This document shows positions 14,576-22,289 of a stretch of 33,216 nt of DNA, piece by piece. A model generated the notes under the pieces. It was given only the letters and a program-made list of their open reading frames with translations, was not told the DNA's origin and ran no database searches. Source of the stretch: Bacteroidota bacterium (GTDB taxonomy: Bacteria; Bacteroidota; Bacteroidia; Chitinophagales; Saprospiraceae); NCBI GenBank assembly GCA_963169325.1, contig CAUJEY010000116.1, positions 1 to 33,216 on the forward strand. The letters are read 5' to 3'. The first letter of the stretch is position 1. The number at the start of each line of letters is the position of its first letter. Made by a program: the position numbers and the translations under genes.

Positions 14576-14784
14576 GGGTATTCAGATGAATTAAACTTGA
14601 CGGTCCAAAAGTGCGGCATACGAACAGGGTAAAAAAATACAGTTTTAAGCAGGTTGTCAATTAATAGCAGGCTATATATTCTTTAATTAATTTTAAATCA
14701 ATGATTTGAAAATTTATTTGCCAAAATAAATTTACTTTTACAGGCCTAAACCTGCCGACGCATCAGCTATAAAAAATAATAAAA

Positions 14785-16224
14785 ATGCGCGATTCACTGC
14801 TCGTTCAAACCTTTCGCACCCTCACCAAACAGGAAAGGCGCGATCTGCGTAAATGGCTCAACAGCCCTTTTTTCAACCAGCGTACCGACGTGACGCGCCT
14901 GTTTGAATACCTGTGCGCCCTGGTACCCGTAGGCGCCGCCGATCTGCCGGAAGCCGTGTTGAACAAAAAGTCGGCATTTATCCAGGTTTTTCCAAACGAA
15001 GACGGGCGCCGTTCGGGCGGATACAAGGATGCGGATATGCGCCATGCCATGTCTTTTTTATATCAGGGGGTCAAAGCGTATTTAGCGTACGCGCATTGGC
15101 GCCAGGATGAGGTGGACGCCGGCCGGCATTTGTGCAAATCCTTGCGCGAACGCGGCCTGGAACTGGTATTTGAAAAAGAATTTGAAGCGCTTGCTGCACA
15201 GCTTTCCAGCGCGCCACACCAAAGTGTGGATTATTTTTTCCAGCAATACCACCTGCGACTCGAACGATGGGAAGTGTATCGCCGCTCCAACCGCGGCGTT
15301 TCGGATCTGATGGAACAGATCGGATCGGCCCGGGATGTTTATATCGCCTCGGAAACGTTGCGTTATGCCTGTGCCGTGCTGGCCCAACCGGGCCGGCAGG
15401 GCCAGGCCGGCGATTCCATTTATTTGCCGGCTACACTCACCGCTGTCGGGGCGGGCGCCTTCAGCCAAACGCCGGCGGTGATGGCTTACTTCCATTGCTA
15501 CCAGATTCTGGGAGAGCAGGATGCTGCGGCGGAACCGCATTTTGAGGCGCTGCGCGACCTGCTGGCGCAACATTGGGCGCTTTTTCCGCCCAATGAGATA
15601 CGTGACTTGTATGTCGGCGCCATTAATTACTGCATCCGCCGGCTCAACAGCGGCGACCGCATTTTCATCCGCGCTGCCCTCGATCTGTATCGCCAGGGGT
15701 TGGAGCGTCGCGTCATTTTTGAAGACGGTTTCCTGAACAAATACACCTACAATAACATCCTGTTGCTCGCCCTGGCGCTGGAAGAATGGGACTGGGCCCT
15801 GCATTTCCTGGAACATTACCGCACCGAACTACCTCCTCGTGAGCGCGATAGTGCCTGGCGCTACAACTTAGCCACCTATTATTTTCGGAAAAAAGACTAT
15901 ACCCAAGCCCAGGAAATTCTGCGAAAGGTGGAATTTCGCGACGTGTTTTATCACCTGGACGCCCGCCGGATGTTGGTCCGTATTTATTTCGACACCGGCG
16001 AACTGGCTGCCCTGGAATCGCTGCTCGACAGTTTTACCATATACCTGCAACGCAAACGCGCTTCCTTAGGTTATCACCGGGAACTGAACCTGAATTTCGT
16101 ACGCTTTGTCAAACGCCTGCTCCGAGTCGCGCCCGGCGACGCGGATGCGCGCGGTCGCCTGCGCACCAAGGTGCTGGCGGCGCAGTACGTGGCGGAAAGA
16201 GATTGGTTGTTGGGGAAATGTTGA
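14785..16224 (+). CDS. Conserved-looking all-helical protein of unknown function
   Basis: This 479-residue protein lacks a signal peptide or membrane segment, so it is probably cytoplasmic. It starts MRDSLLVQTFRTLTKQERRD. It is dominated by amphipathic helices; residues ~340-440 show TPR-like pairs (WALHFLEHYRTELPP, YNLATYYFRKKDYTQAQEIL, ARRMLVRIYFDTGELAALES). It has many Arg, Leu, Tyr and Ala and no catalytic motif that I recognise. Proteins of this shape often act as scaffolds. The upstream gap (14576-14784) is AT-rich and shared with the divergent T9SS gene, so a promoter is likely there. It is followed by a 16-bp repeat and a secreted propeller protein. Confidence 0.75.
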   Translation: MRDSLLVQTFRTLTKQERRDLRKWLNSPFFNQRTDVTRLFEYLCALVPVGAADLPEAVLNKKSAFIQVFPNEDGRRSGGYKDADMRHAMSFLYQGVKAYLAYAHWRQDEVDAGRHLCKSLRERGLELVFEKEFEALAAQLSSAPHQSVDYFFQQYHLRLERWEVYRRSNRGVSDLMEQIGSARDVYIASETLRYACAVLAQPGRQGQAGDSIYLPATLTAVGAGAFSQTPAVMAYFHCYQILGEQDAAAEPHFEALRDLLAQHWALFPPNEIRDLYVGAINYCIRRLNSGDRIFIRAALDLYRQGLERRVIFEDGFLNKYTYNNILLLALALEEWDWALHFLEHYRTELPPRERDSAWRYNLATYYFRKKDYTQAQEILRKVEFRDVFYHLDARRMLVRIYFDTGELAALESLLDSFTIYLQRKRASLGYHRELNLNFVRFVKRLLRVAPGDADARGRLRTKVLAAQYVAERDWLLGKC

Positions 16225-16227
16225 TAT

Positions 16228-16275
16228 GTGTTGATTTGTTGATGTGTTGATTTGTTGATGCGTTGATTTGTTGAG
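16228..16275. repeat. Three-copy 16-bp tandem repeat
   Basis: GTGTTGATTTGTTGAT repeats at 16228, 16244 and 16260, with single-base changes in the third copy (GCG start, final G). It begins four bases after a stop codon, as the 8-bp repeat at 4947 does, and like that repeat its strand is rich in G and T. Function unknown. Confidence 0.9.
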
Positions 16276-16321
16276 TAAATATCCCGCCCTTTCCTTTTCT
16301 TCGCCCCAAACAATACCAATC

Positions 16322-19300
16322 ATGCGTATCCTCTTCCTTTCCCTGCTGGCCCTTTGCCTGTCCGCCCCCGTTTTTTCCCAAAAAAATAAAACCACCCCAC
16401 CCGTAGCGGCTGCCAAAACCGCTTACGAAGAAACCCTCTACAACGCCCTCGAATGGCGCTGCGTCGGGCCTTTCCGGGGCGGGCGCTCGGCGGCGGTCAC
16501 CGGCGTGCCGGGAAAGCCCAACCTGTTTTACTTCGGCAGCACCGGCGGCGGCGTGTGGCGCACCACCGACGGCGGACGTACCTGGGAAAATATTTCCGAC
16601 GGCTTTTTTGGCGGCTCTGTCGGCGCCGTGGAAGTGGCGCCTTCCGATCCGAATGTGATTTTTGTCGGCGGCGGCGAAAAAACCGTGCGCGGCAACGTGA
16701 GCTACGGCTCGGGCTTATGGAAAAGCACCGACGCCGGCCAGACCTGGACCAGCGCCGGCATGACCAACGGTCGCCATATCCCGCGGATCTGTATCCATCC
16801 CGACAACCCCGATATGGTGTACGCCGCCGTGCTCGGCGACCTGTTCAAGCCCACGCCCGACCGCGGCGTGTACCGCTCCAAAGACGGCGGCCGTACCTGG
16901 GAGCGTGTCCTGTTTGCCAACGAAGACGCCGGCGCCGTCGACTTGTGCATGGACCCCACCAACCCCCGTATCCTGTACGCCAGCACCTGGCGCATACGCC
17001 GTACGCCGTACAGCCTGAGCAGCGGCGGCTCCGGCTCCGGCCTCTGGAAAAGCACCGATGGCGGCGATACCTGGACCGAACTGACCCGAAACGAGGGCCT
17101 GCCACAAAAGGACACCCTCGGCATCATCGGCGTAACCGTGTCGCCGGCCAATCCGCGCCGCGTATGGGCCATCGTGGAAGCCGAAAACGGCGGGGTCTTC
17201 CGCTCCGACGACGGCGGAAAAAAATGGACCAAACTCAACGATGACCGCAACCTGCGTCAGCGCGCCTGGTACTATACCCGCATTTACGCCGATAGCAAAG
17301 ACGAAGACAAGGTGTACGTCATGAACGTGGCCTACCACGTCTCGAAAGACGGCGGCAAAACCTTTACCTCCAAATACGCCCCGCACGGCGACCACCATGA
17401 TTTTTGGGTAGCGCCTGAAGATTCCCGCCGGATGATCATCGGCGACGACGGCGGCGCCCAGATCAGCTACGACGGCGGCGAAACCTGGAGCACGTATCAC
17501 AACCAACCGACGTCGCAGTTTTATCGCGTGACGACCGATAACGATTTTCCGTATCGGATTTACGGCGCGCAGCAGGATAATTCGACTGTGCGCATACGCC
17601 ATCGAACCGACGGCGCTACCATCACCGAGCGCGACTGGGAATCCACCGCCGGCGGCGAATCGGCCCACATTGCCGTAGACCCCGCCGATAACGAAATTGT
17701 GTACGGCGGCGAATACCACGGCTACCTCAGCCGCGTAGACCACCGGCGCAAAACCACCCGCTCCATCAACGTGTGGCCCGAAGACAACATGGGCCACGGC
17801 GCCGAAGACGCCAAATACCGCTTCCAGTGGAATTACCCCGTCTTCTTCTCGCCCCACGACCCAAAAAAACTCTACGCCTGCTCCAACCACCTGCATGCCA
17901 CCACCAACGAAGGCCAAAGCTGGCAAACCATCAGCCCCGACCTGACCACCAACGACAAAAACCGGCAAAAATCGTCGGGCGGCCCCATCACTCAGGACAA
18001 TACGAGCGTGGAGTACTACTGCACCATCTTCGCGGCTTGCGAATCGCAATACGAACCCGGCCTGCTCTGGACCGGCAGCGACGACGGCCTCGTACACGTC
18101 AGCCGCGACGGCGGCGCCAACTGGGCCAATGTGACACCCGCCGACATGCCGCAATGGTGTATGGTCAACAGCGTGGAGCCCGATCCTTTCCGCAAAGGCG
18201 GGCTCTACCTTGCCGCTACTTCGTACAAATCGGGCGATTACCGGCCCTACCTCTTCCACACCGCCGACTACGGCAAAACCTGGCGGAAAATCGTAAACGG
18301 CATCAACCCCGGCCACTTTACCCGGGTGTTGCGCGCCGATCCCAAACGCCGGGGGCTGCTCTATGCCGGCACGGAAGAAGGGCTGTATATCAGTTTCGAC
18401 GACGGCGCCAATTGGCAAACGTTCCAACTCAACCTGCCCATCGTACCCGTCACCGACCTGGCCGTCAAAAACGACAACCTCATCGCCGCCACGCAGGGCC
18501 GCAGTTTCTGGATCATCGACGACCTGACGGTGTTGCACCAACTGAATGACGAGATCAAAAACAAAAACGGGCACCTCTACCAGCCCATGCCCGCGTACCG
18601 CATGAACGGCGGACAGGCGAAAAACCCGAAAACCGCCGGTACCAACCACCCCGGCGGCGCGATGTTCCATTTCTACCTGAAAAACAAACCGGGCGAAAAA
18701 GACACCGTGACCATCGACATCCTCGGTAACGACGGCGCCGTGATCCGTACTTTTTCCAGCCAGGGTAAAGAAGACAAACTGACCGACCTGAAAGCCGGCG
18801 GCAACCGGTTTGTGTGGAACCTGCGCTATCCCAATGCCAAAAAGTTCGACGGGCTTATCCTGTGGTCCACCGGCCTGGGCGGCCCACGCGTGGTACCGGG
18901 CGACTACCGGGTACGCCTGACGGTAAAAGGCCAAAGCGAAGAGCAACCGTTTGCCGTACTGCCCGATCCCCGTGCCGGCGCCCGTCCGGAGGATTTTCAG
19001 CAACAATTCATGTTTGTAAAAGCCTGCTACAACAAACTCTCCGAAATACACGGCGCCATAGCCGACATCCGCGATGTGCGCGCGCAAATGAAAAACCTCA
19101 GTGACCGCCTGCCGAAAGAAGAGCGTATGAAACCCCTGCGCGATCAGATCAAAACCGTGGATTCACTGATGACCGCGGTGGAGCAGACTTTGTATCAAAC
19201 CAAAAACCGCTCCGGCCAGGACCCGCTAAACTACCCCGTACGCCTTAACGACAAACTCGGTAATCTGATGGAACTGGCTTCCGACGGCGACTTCCCGCCC

Positions 19301-19453
19301 ACCGACCAGGCTCGCGAAGTGCGCGACTTGTTGTTCAGTCAAATTGACGTGGAACTGGCGAAATGGACGGCAGTGCAGGAGCGGGAGTTGCCGGTGGTGA
19401 ATAGGTTGGTAAGGGAGTTGGGGGTGGAGATTATTAAAGTAAAAGAGGAGTGA
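16322..19453 (+). CDS. Secreted sortilin/VPS10-like BNR-repeat beta-propeller protein
   Basis: The start at ATG 16322 gives 1043 residues with a signal peptide (MRILFLSLLALCLSAPVFSQ); an upstream TTG would displace it. About ten Asp-box (BNR) motifs follow, for example TDGGRTW (82-88), TDAGQTW, KDGGRTW, TDGGDTW, DDGGKKW, KDGGKTF, YDGGETW, RDGGANW, YGKTW and DDGANW. These imply two propellers as in sortilin-type and GH74-like folds. Residues ~740-880 hold a beta-sandwich with GGPRVVPGDYRVRLTV, and ~890-1043 are helical. The family is frequently labelled glycosyl hydrolase, but no catalytic acid pair can be assigned from the sequence. It lacks a T9SS sorting domain, so it probably stays periplasmic or is exported by another route. 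It converges on the higA stop, two bases away. Confidence 0.88.
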   Translation: MRILFLSLLALCLSAPVFSQKNKTTPPVAAAKTAYEETLYNALEWRCVGPFRGGRSAAVTGVPGKPNLFYFGSTGGGVWRTTDGGRTWENISDGFFGGSVGAVEVAPSDPNVIFVGGGEKTVRGNVSYGSGLWKSTDAGQTWTSAGMTNGRHIPRICIHPDNPDMVYAAVLGDLFKPTPDRGVYRSKDGGRTWERVLFANEDAGAVDLCMDPTNPRILYASTWRIRRTPYSLSSGGSGSGLWKSTDGGDTWTELTRNEGLPQKDTLGIIGVTVSPANPRRVWAIVEAENGGVFRSDDGGKKWTKLNDDRNLRQRAWYYTRIYADSKDEDKVYVMNVAYHVSKDGGKTFTSKYAPHGDHHDFWVAPEDSRRMIIGDDGGAQISYDGGETWSTYHNQPTSQFYRVTTDNDFPYRIYGAQQDNSTVRIRHRTDGATITERDWESTAGGESAHIAVDPADNEIVYGGEYHGYLSRVDHRRKTTRSINVWPEDNMGHGAEDAKYRFQWNYPVFFSPHDPKKLYACSNHLHATTNEGQSWQTISPDLTTNDKNRQKSSGGPITQDNTSVEYYCTIFAACESQYEPGLLWTGSDDGLVHVSRDGGANWANVTPADMPQWCMVNSVEPDPFRKGGLYLAATSYKSGDYRPYLFHTADYGKTWRKIVNGINPGHFTRVLRADPKRRGLLYAGTEEGLYISFDDGANWQTFQLNLPIVPVTDLAVKNDNLIAATQGRSFWIIDDLTVLHQLNDEIKNKNGHLYQPMPAYRMNGGQAKNPKTAGTNHPGGAMFHFYLKNKPGEKDTVTIDILGNDGAVIRTFSSQGKEDKLTDLKAGGNRFVWNLRYPNAKKFDGLILWSTGLGGPRVVPGDYRVRLTVKGQSEEQPFAVLPDPRAGARPEDFQQQFMFVKACYNKLSEIHGAIADIRDVRAQMKNLSDRLPKEERMKPLRDQIKTVDSLMTAVEQTLYQTKNRSGQDPLNYPVRLNDKLGNLMELASDGDFPPTDQAREVRDLLFSQIDVELAKWTAVQERELPVVNRLVRELGVEIIKVKEE

Positions 19454-19455
19454 CG

Positions 19456-19815
19456 TCAATACACCTGAATCAGCACCTCTGCCGAGATCTTCAGTTCCCG
19501 GTTCAATTGCCGGATCATTTCCAAGCTCAGTTTCCGCCGGCCGGACAGGATTTCCGATTTGCGGCTCCGGCTGCCCAGAATACGGGTGAGTTCCGATTCG
19601 GATAGTCCCAATTGATCGAGCCGGAATTTGATGGCTTCAATTGGGTGAGGTTTGGGTACCGGGTAATGTTCATGTTCATACTCCTTCACCAACAGGGAGA
19701 GAACTTCCAATTCGTCACCGCCTTCTGTACCGGATTCGAGGTCGAGTTGCATCAGCTCATAAATCCGTTCCAGGGCCTCTTCATATTGCGCTTCCGTTCT
19801 AATTGGCTTTAACAT
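19456..19815 (-). CDS. higA: HigA-type antitoxin with XRE helix-turn-helix
   Basis: This 119-residue protein has an acidic N-terminal half (EAQYEEALERIYELM, DLESGTEGGDELEVL) that would wrap the toxin. Its C-terminal HTH (~58-115) includes IEAIKFRLDQLGLSESELTRIL, SRSRKSEILSGRRKLS and MIRQLNRELKIS, which fits HigA/XRE antitoxins that repress their own operon. It lies downstream of the toxin gene and overlaps its 3' end by 17 bases, so translational coupling is expected. Confidence 0.9.
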   Translation of the reverse strand: MLKPIRTEAQYEEALERIYELMQLDLESGTEGGDELEVLSLLVKEYEHEHYPVPKPHPIEAIKFRLDQLGLSESELTRILGSRSRKSEILSGRRKLSLEMIRQLNRELKISAEVLIQVY

Positions 19816-20110
19816 ATTTTACTGTTTTTGCGTCCAGTTTATCGTAATCTTTGTGTGTGCCAAACCAGACGATGAACACGATCTTGAATTTGAATTCGAT
19901 ATCGACAAGAAGGCGGTAGCTATTGCCGTGAATATTATAAACCACTCTTTTTCCTGTTATGACCGAAGCGCTTCGAAATTGTTCCTTCATTTCGTTTGGG
20001 CTGCTCCAATCAGCCTCACATACTTCCTCATACCAAGCGAATAGCGCCGCTTGCGCATCCGGGTACTTTTCCCAATAGGATTTTAAAGTCTTAACGGCAA
20101 TGATTCGCAT
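19799..20110 (-). CDS. higB: HigB-type mRNA interferase toxin
   Basis: The 103-residue product begins MRIIAVKTLKSYWEKYPDAQ. It continues with WSSPNEMKEQFRSASVITGKR, VVYNIHGNSYRLLVDIEFKF and the family signature FVWFGTHKDYDKLD-like stretch (IVWFGTHKDYDKLDA). This matches the HigB_toxin family of RelE-fold ribosome-dependent mRNA interferases. The start at 20110 is chosen from the conserved N-terminus; the frame stays open upstream but that part has no similarity. Toxin-before-antitoxin order is typical of higBA. The leader (20111-20267) is AT-rich and shared with a divergent gene, and is probably where HigA binds. Confidence 0.92.
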   Translation of the reverse strand: MRIIAVKTLKSYWEKYPDAQAALFAWYEEVCEADWSSPNEMKEQFRSASVITGKRVVYNIHGNSYRLLVDIEFKFKIVFIVWFGTHKDYDKLDAKTVKYVKAN

Positions 20111-20267
20111 AATATAACGAACAAAAATACAACTTTGTTCCCAAACGGGGAACGGTTGGGGGAATTTATTTTTACGACTCAACTTCTTCGGTTGCCTTGT
20201 GGGTACATTTTCCTCCTTCATGACACATGGTAGAAAACACATCATTTTCACCATTCCAACAAACGTC

Positions 20268-20729
20268 ATGAAAAACTTATTTGTAACCGTTTTCACCCTT
20301 TTTCTCTGCATTGCAGCACAGGCCCAGGCCAACAAAATCAAATCCAACGTGCCCGACGGCGCCGATCCGGCGGCGATCGACATCGTATTTCAGCCGGTAG
20401 ATGCCGTGGTATTGCCCAATGGCGACGTGAAAATTGGCGTCGGCCCCAAAGGTATCGTCAGAAACATCGGTACAAAACCGTACACGAACGGCGGGTCGCC
20501 TGTCAACATCGTTTTGTACCAATTGAAAAACGGCCAGTTTCAGGTGGTGACTACCAAACAGGTTAACGTGCTGAATCCCGGCGCGACCGTCGAAATCCAG
20601 TATTACACCACTTACATCAAAGGCAAAGAGAAAAAGCCGACGTTCCGGCTCGAAGTGCGCTCGGTCAACAGTGGTGTGCCCAATCCGGATGTTAATATGA
20701 ATAATAATAAAAGGGAAGAACAGCCGTAA
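20268..20729 (+). CDS. Small secreted beta-rich protein, possibly CARDB-like
   Basis: The 153-residue product has a signal peptide (MKNLFVTVFTLFLCIAAQAQ). Its mature domain looks like one immunoglobulin-type sandwich: VVLPNGDVKIGVGPKGIVRN, PVNIVLYQLKNGQFQVV, VLNPGATVEIQYYTTYIKG and PTFRLEVRSVNSG. This resembles CARDB domains, where the phrase about the end of a gap in a subject (NPGATVEI) sits on a conserved strand. An Asn-rich acidic tail (NPDVNMNNNKREEQP) follows. The start at 20268 is selected by the signal peptide. It is followed by a strong terminator. Confidence 0.72.
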   Translation: MKNLFVTVFTLFLCIAAQAQANKIKSNVPDGADPAAIDIVFQPVDAVVLPNGDVKIGVGPKGIVRNIGTKPYTNGGSPVNIVLYQLKNGQFQVVTTKQVNVLNPGATVEIQYYTTYIKGKEKKPTFRLEVRSVNSGVPNPDVNMNNNKREEQP

Positions 20730-20732
20730 AGC

Positions 20733-20775
20733 AAACAGGAGTCATGCCTATATGTCGGCATGACTCCTGTTTTAT
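20733..20775. terminator. 16-bp perfect hairpin, likely bidirectional terminator
   Basis: AAACAGGAGTCATGCC (20733-20748) pairs perfectly with GGCATGACTCCTGTTT (20757-20772) around an 8-base loop. The plus strand leaves the stem through TTTTAT, and the minus strand leaves through TTTGC. It sits between convergent genes (secreted protein and cold shock protein) and can serve both. Confidence 0.9.
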
Positions 20776-20810
20776 CTTGCACTTCGTGCATCGTGATTGA
20801 TCGGTACCCG

Positions 20811-21269
20811 CTAACTCACTAATTTCACGTTCACCGCATTCATCCCTTTAGGTCCCATTTCTATTTCGAACGTCACCTTATCATTTTCCCGGAGGTTGGT
20901 GCTGGTGTTGTTGGCGTGGACAAATACACTGTCCTTGGATTCCGCGTCGATGATGAAACCGTAACCTTTTTCGTCGTTGAAAAACTTGACCTGCCCATGG
21001 CGGACCGTATCAACAGGCGTGTCGTCGGTAGGACGCGCACCGAGGACGATGTCCTCCAGTTTGATCACTTTCTTTTTAGAAGGGTCGGGAGGTGTGGAGC
21101 TGAAGTTGCCGTTTTCATCCACATAAGAAATCATGTCTTCAAAGGACTTGGGGCCACCCAACGCTTTCTCTGCTTTGCGTTCTTCCCGGCGCTCCAGTTT
21201 GTCCTGATTCTTTTTTTTGCGTTTTTTTTCTTTTTCTTTTTTGTTAAAAGAGTCTTGCGATCTGGCCAT
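20811..21269 (-). CDS. Cold shock domain protein with charged N-terminal extension
   Basis: The 152-residue protein ends in a cold shock domain (~91-152): GQVKFFNDEKGYGFI contains RNP1 (KGYGFI, 101-106), SVFVHAN contains RNP2 (115-120), and VTFEIEMGPKGMNAVNV closes the OB fold. It should bind single-stranded RNA or DNA and act as an RNA chaperone. Unlike the 65-70-residue CspA type, it has an N-terminal ~85 residues. These include a highly basic Lys/Arg/Glu coiled segment (KKEKEKKRKKKNQDKLERR, 10-28) and a linker. Such extended forms are common in Bacteroidota. The 126-base upstream region may act as a cold-responsive leader. Confidence 0.93.
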   Translation of the reverse strand: MARSQDSFNKKEKEKKRKKKNQDKLERREERKAEKALGGPKSFEDMISYVDENGNFSSTPPDPSKKKVIKLEDIVLGARPTDDTPVDTVRHGQVKFFNDEKGYGFIIDAESKDSVFVHANNTSTNLRENDKVTFEIEMGPKGMNAVNVKLVS

Positions 21270-21395
21270 GTATCTTTTTTAGTTATGATGATGTCCGGTT
21301 TAAGGCGGAAATCATGGGCAACAGAGGCCCTGTTGCTGTTCTTTTATTAAACACCGTGCAAGTTAGTAAAGTTTTGGCGTATTGCCGCCAGTAAA

Positions 21396-22259
21396 TTACG
21401 CTCCCTTGACCAACCGCCGCGTCAGCGTCCCAAACGGCGTGACCAGTTGGCAATAAAATACCCCGGCTCCGGCATTGCCCAGGCAAACCGTTTCGTCCTG
21501 ATATCCCGCGGCGCAGGTTTTTTCCCAGCGCAGCCACTCCCGGCCGGAAGCATCAAATACCCGGAAATACACCATGCCTTCGGCGGGCAGTGTAAAACCG
21601 ATTTTTGTGCAGTTGGTGAACGGGTTCGGCCGGTTTTGATCGAGTTGCAAGCCGGTTATTTCGCCGGTTTCCGCGCGGGGGTCGGCGGGTTTGGTATAGT
21701 CGGCATAGTACAATTGTACGGCTTTCGGGGCCAGTACGGTGTTGTAGGCCACCGGGCTAAGGATCGCGGGATCGAGAACCAGTGCTTCGCTGAGTTTTTT
21801 ACCGCCGGACAGGGTGGTCAGTACAATCCGGAACACCGGCGTGGCTGCCGGCAGGGTGATACCTTGAGCGGTTGACCAAAGTGTGCGCAGTTCACCTGCC
21901 GCGATGTTAAAAAGGCCGAAATTACCAGAGGGGGCCAGTGGAAAGCCCGGCGGCGCCAGGATTTCAATTCGTTCAAAACGCAGTTGAGCAGGATCGAATT
22001 TCAGGGCGAACTGGTAAGCCGCCACATCGGTAAAGCCGAAGGCCAGAAAGTCCATGTTTACCGTTTGCCCGGTTTTTAAGACGCGGTCGCGTACCCGCCA
22101 GATCAGCGGATTAAGGGTGCTGTCGGGCCGGGTATTGCCGGTGAACACATTTTCCGTTTTGCGGGCTTGCGCATCCTGCCGGTCGGGTGAGTAGGGCGTT
22201 TGCGCCGGTAAGTGGCCGGCGGCACAGGCGAGTAGCAGAAAAAGGTATGTTTTTAGCAT
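21396..22259 (-). CDS. T9SS-secreted single cohesin-like domain protein
   Basis: The start is placed at 22259, giving 287 residues beginning MLKTYLFLLLACAAGHLPAQ, a signal peptide. An in-frame ATG seven codons earlier is less likely. Residues ~70-180 form a cohesin-like beta-sandwich (GQTVNMDFLAFGFTDVAAYQ, FALKFDPAQLRFERIEIL, GELRTLWS, PVFRIVLTTLSGGKKLSE). A T9SS sorting domain follows at ~205-287 (LQLDQNRPNPFTNCTKIGF ... RVFDASGREWLRWEK ... GVFYCQLVTPFGTLTRRLV). The same two blocks, including YQFALKFDPAQL and NRPNPF, end the 1757-residue protein nearby. It follows the amidase gene after 30 bases on the same strand, so they probably share a transcript. Confidence 0.85.
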   Translation of the reverse strand: MLKTYLFLLLACAAGHLPAQTPYSPDRQDAQARKTENVFTGNTRPDSTLNPLIWRVRDRVLKTGQTVNMDFLAFGFTDVAAYQFALKFDPAQLRFERIEILAPPGFPLAPSGNFGLFNIAAGELRTLWSTAQGITLPAATPVFRIVLTTLSGGKKLSEALVLDPAILSPVAYNTVLAPKAVQLYYADYTKPADPRAETGEITGLQLDQNRPNPFTNCTKIGFTLPAEGMVYFRVFDASGREWLRWEKTCAAGYQDETVCLGNAGAGVFYCQLVTPFGTLTRRLVKGA

Positions 22260-22289
22260 GTGATGGGTGGTTGTGGTCATTGACCAATA

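Noticed and set aside
16715-19087. 790-codon minus-strand open frame
   Set aside because: It is antisense to the BNR-propeller gene, whose repeated Asp-box motifs leave no doubt about the coding strand.
19799-20383. Longer version of higB starting near 20383
   Set aside because: The extra ~91 residues have no similarity to HigB and overlap the divergent signal-peptide gene; the family N-terminus begins at 20110.
21375-21390. Terminator between the cohesin-like and cold shock genes
   Set aside because: There is only a 5-bp stem (TGGCG/CGCCA) and no T-run on the minus transcript.
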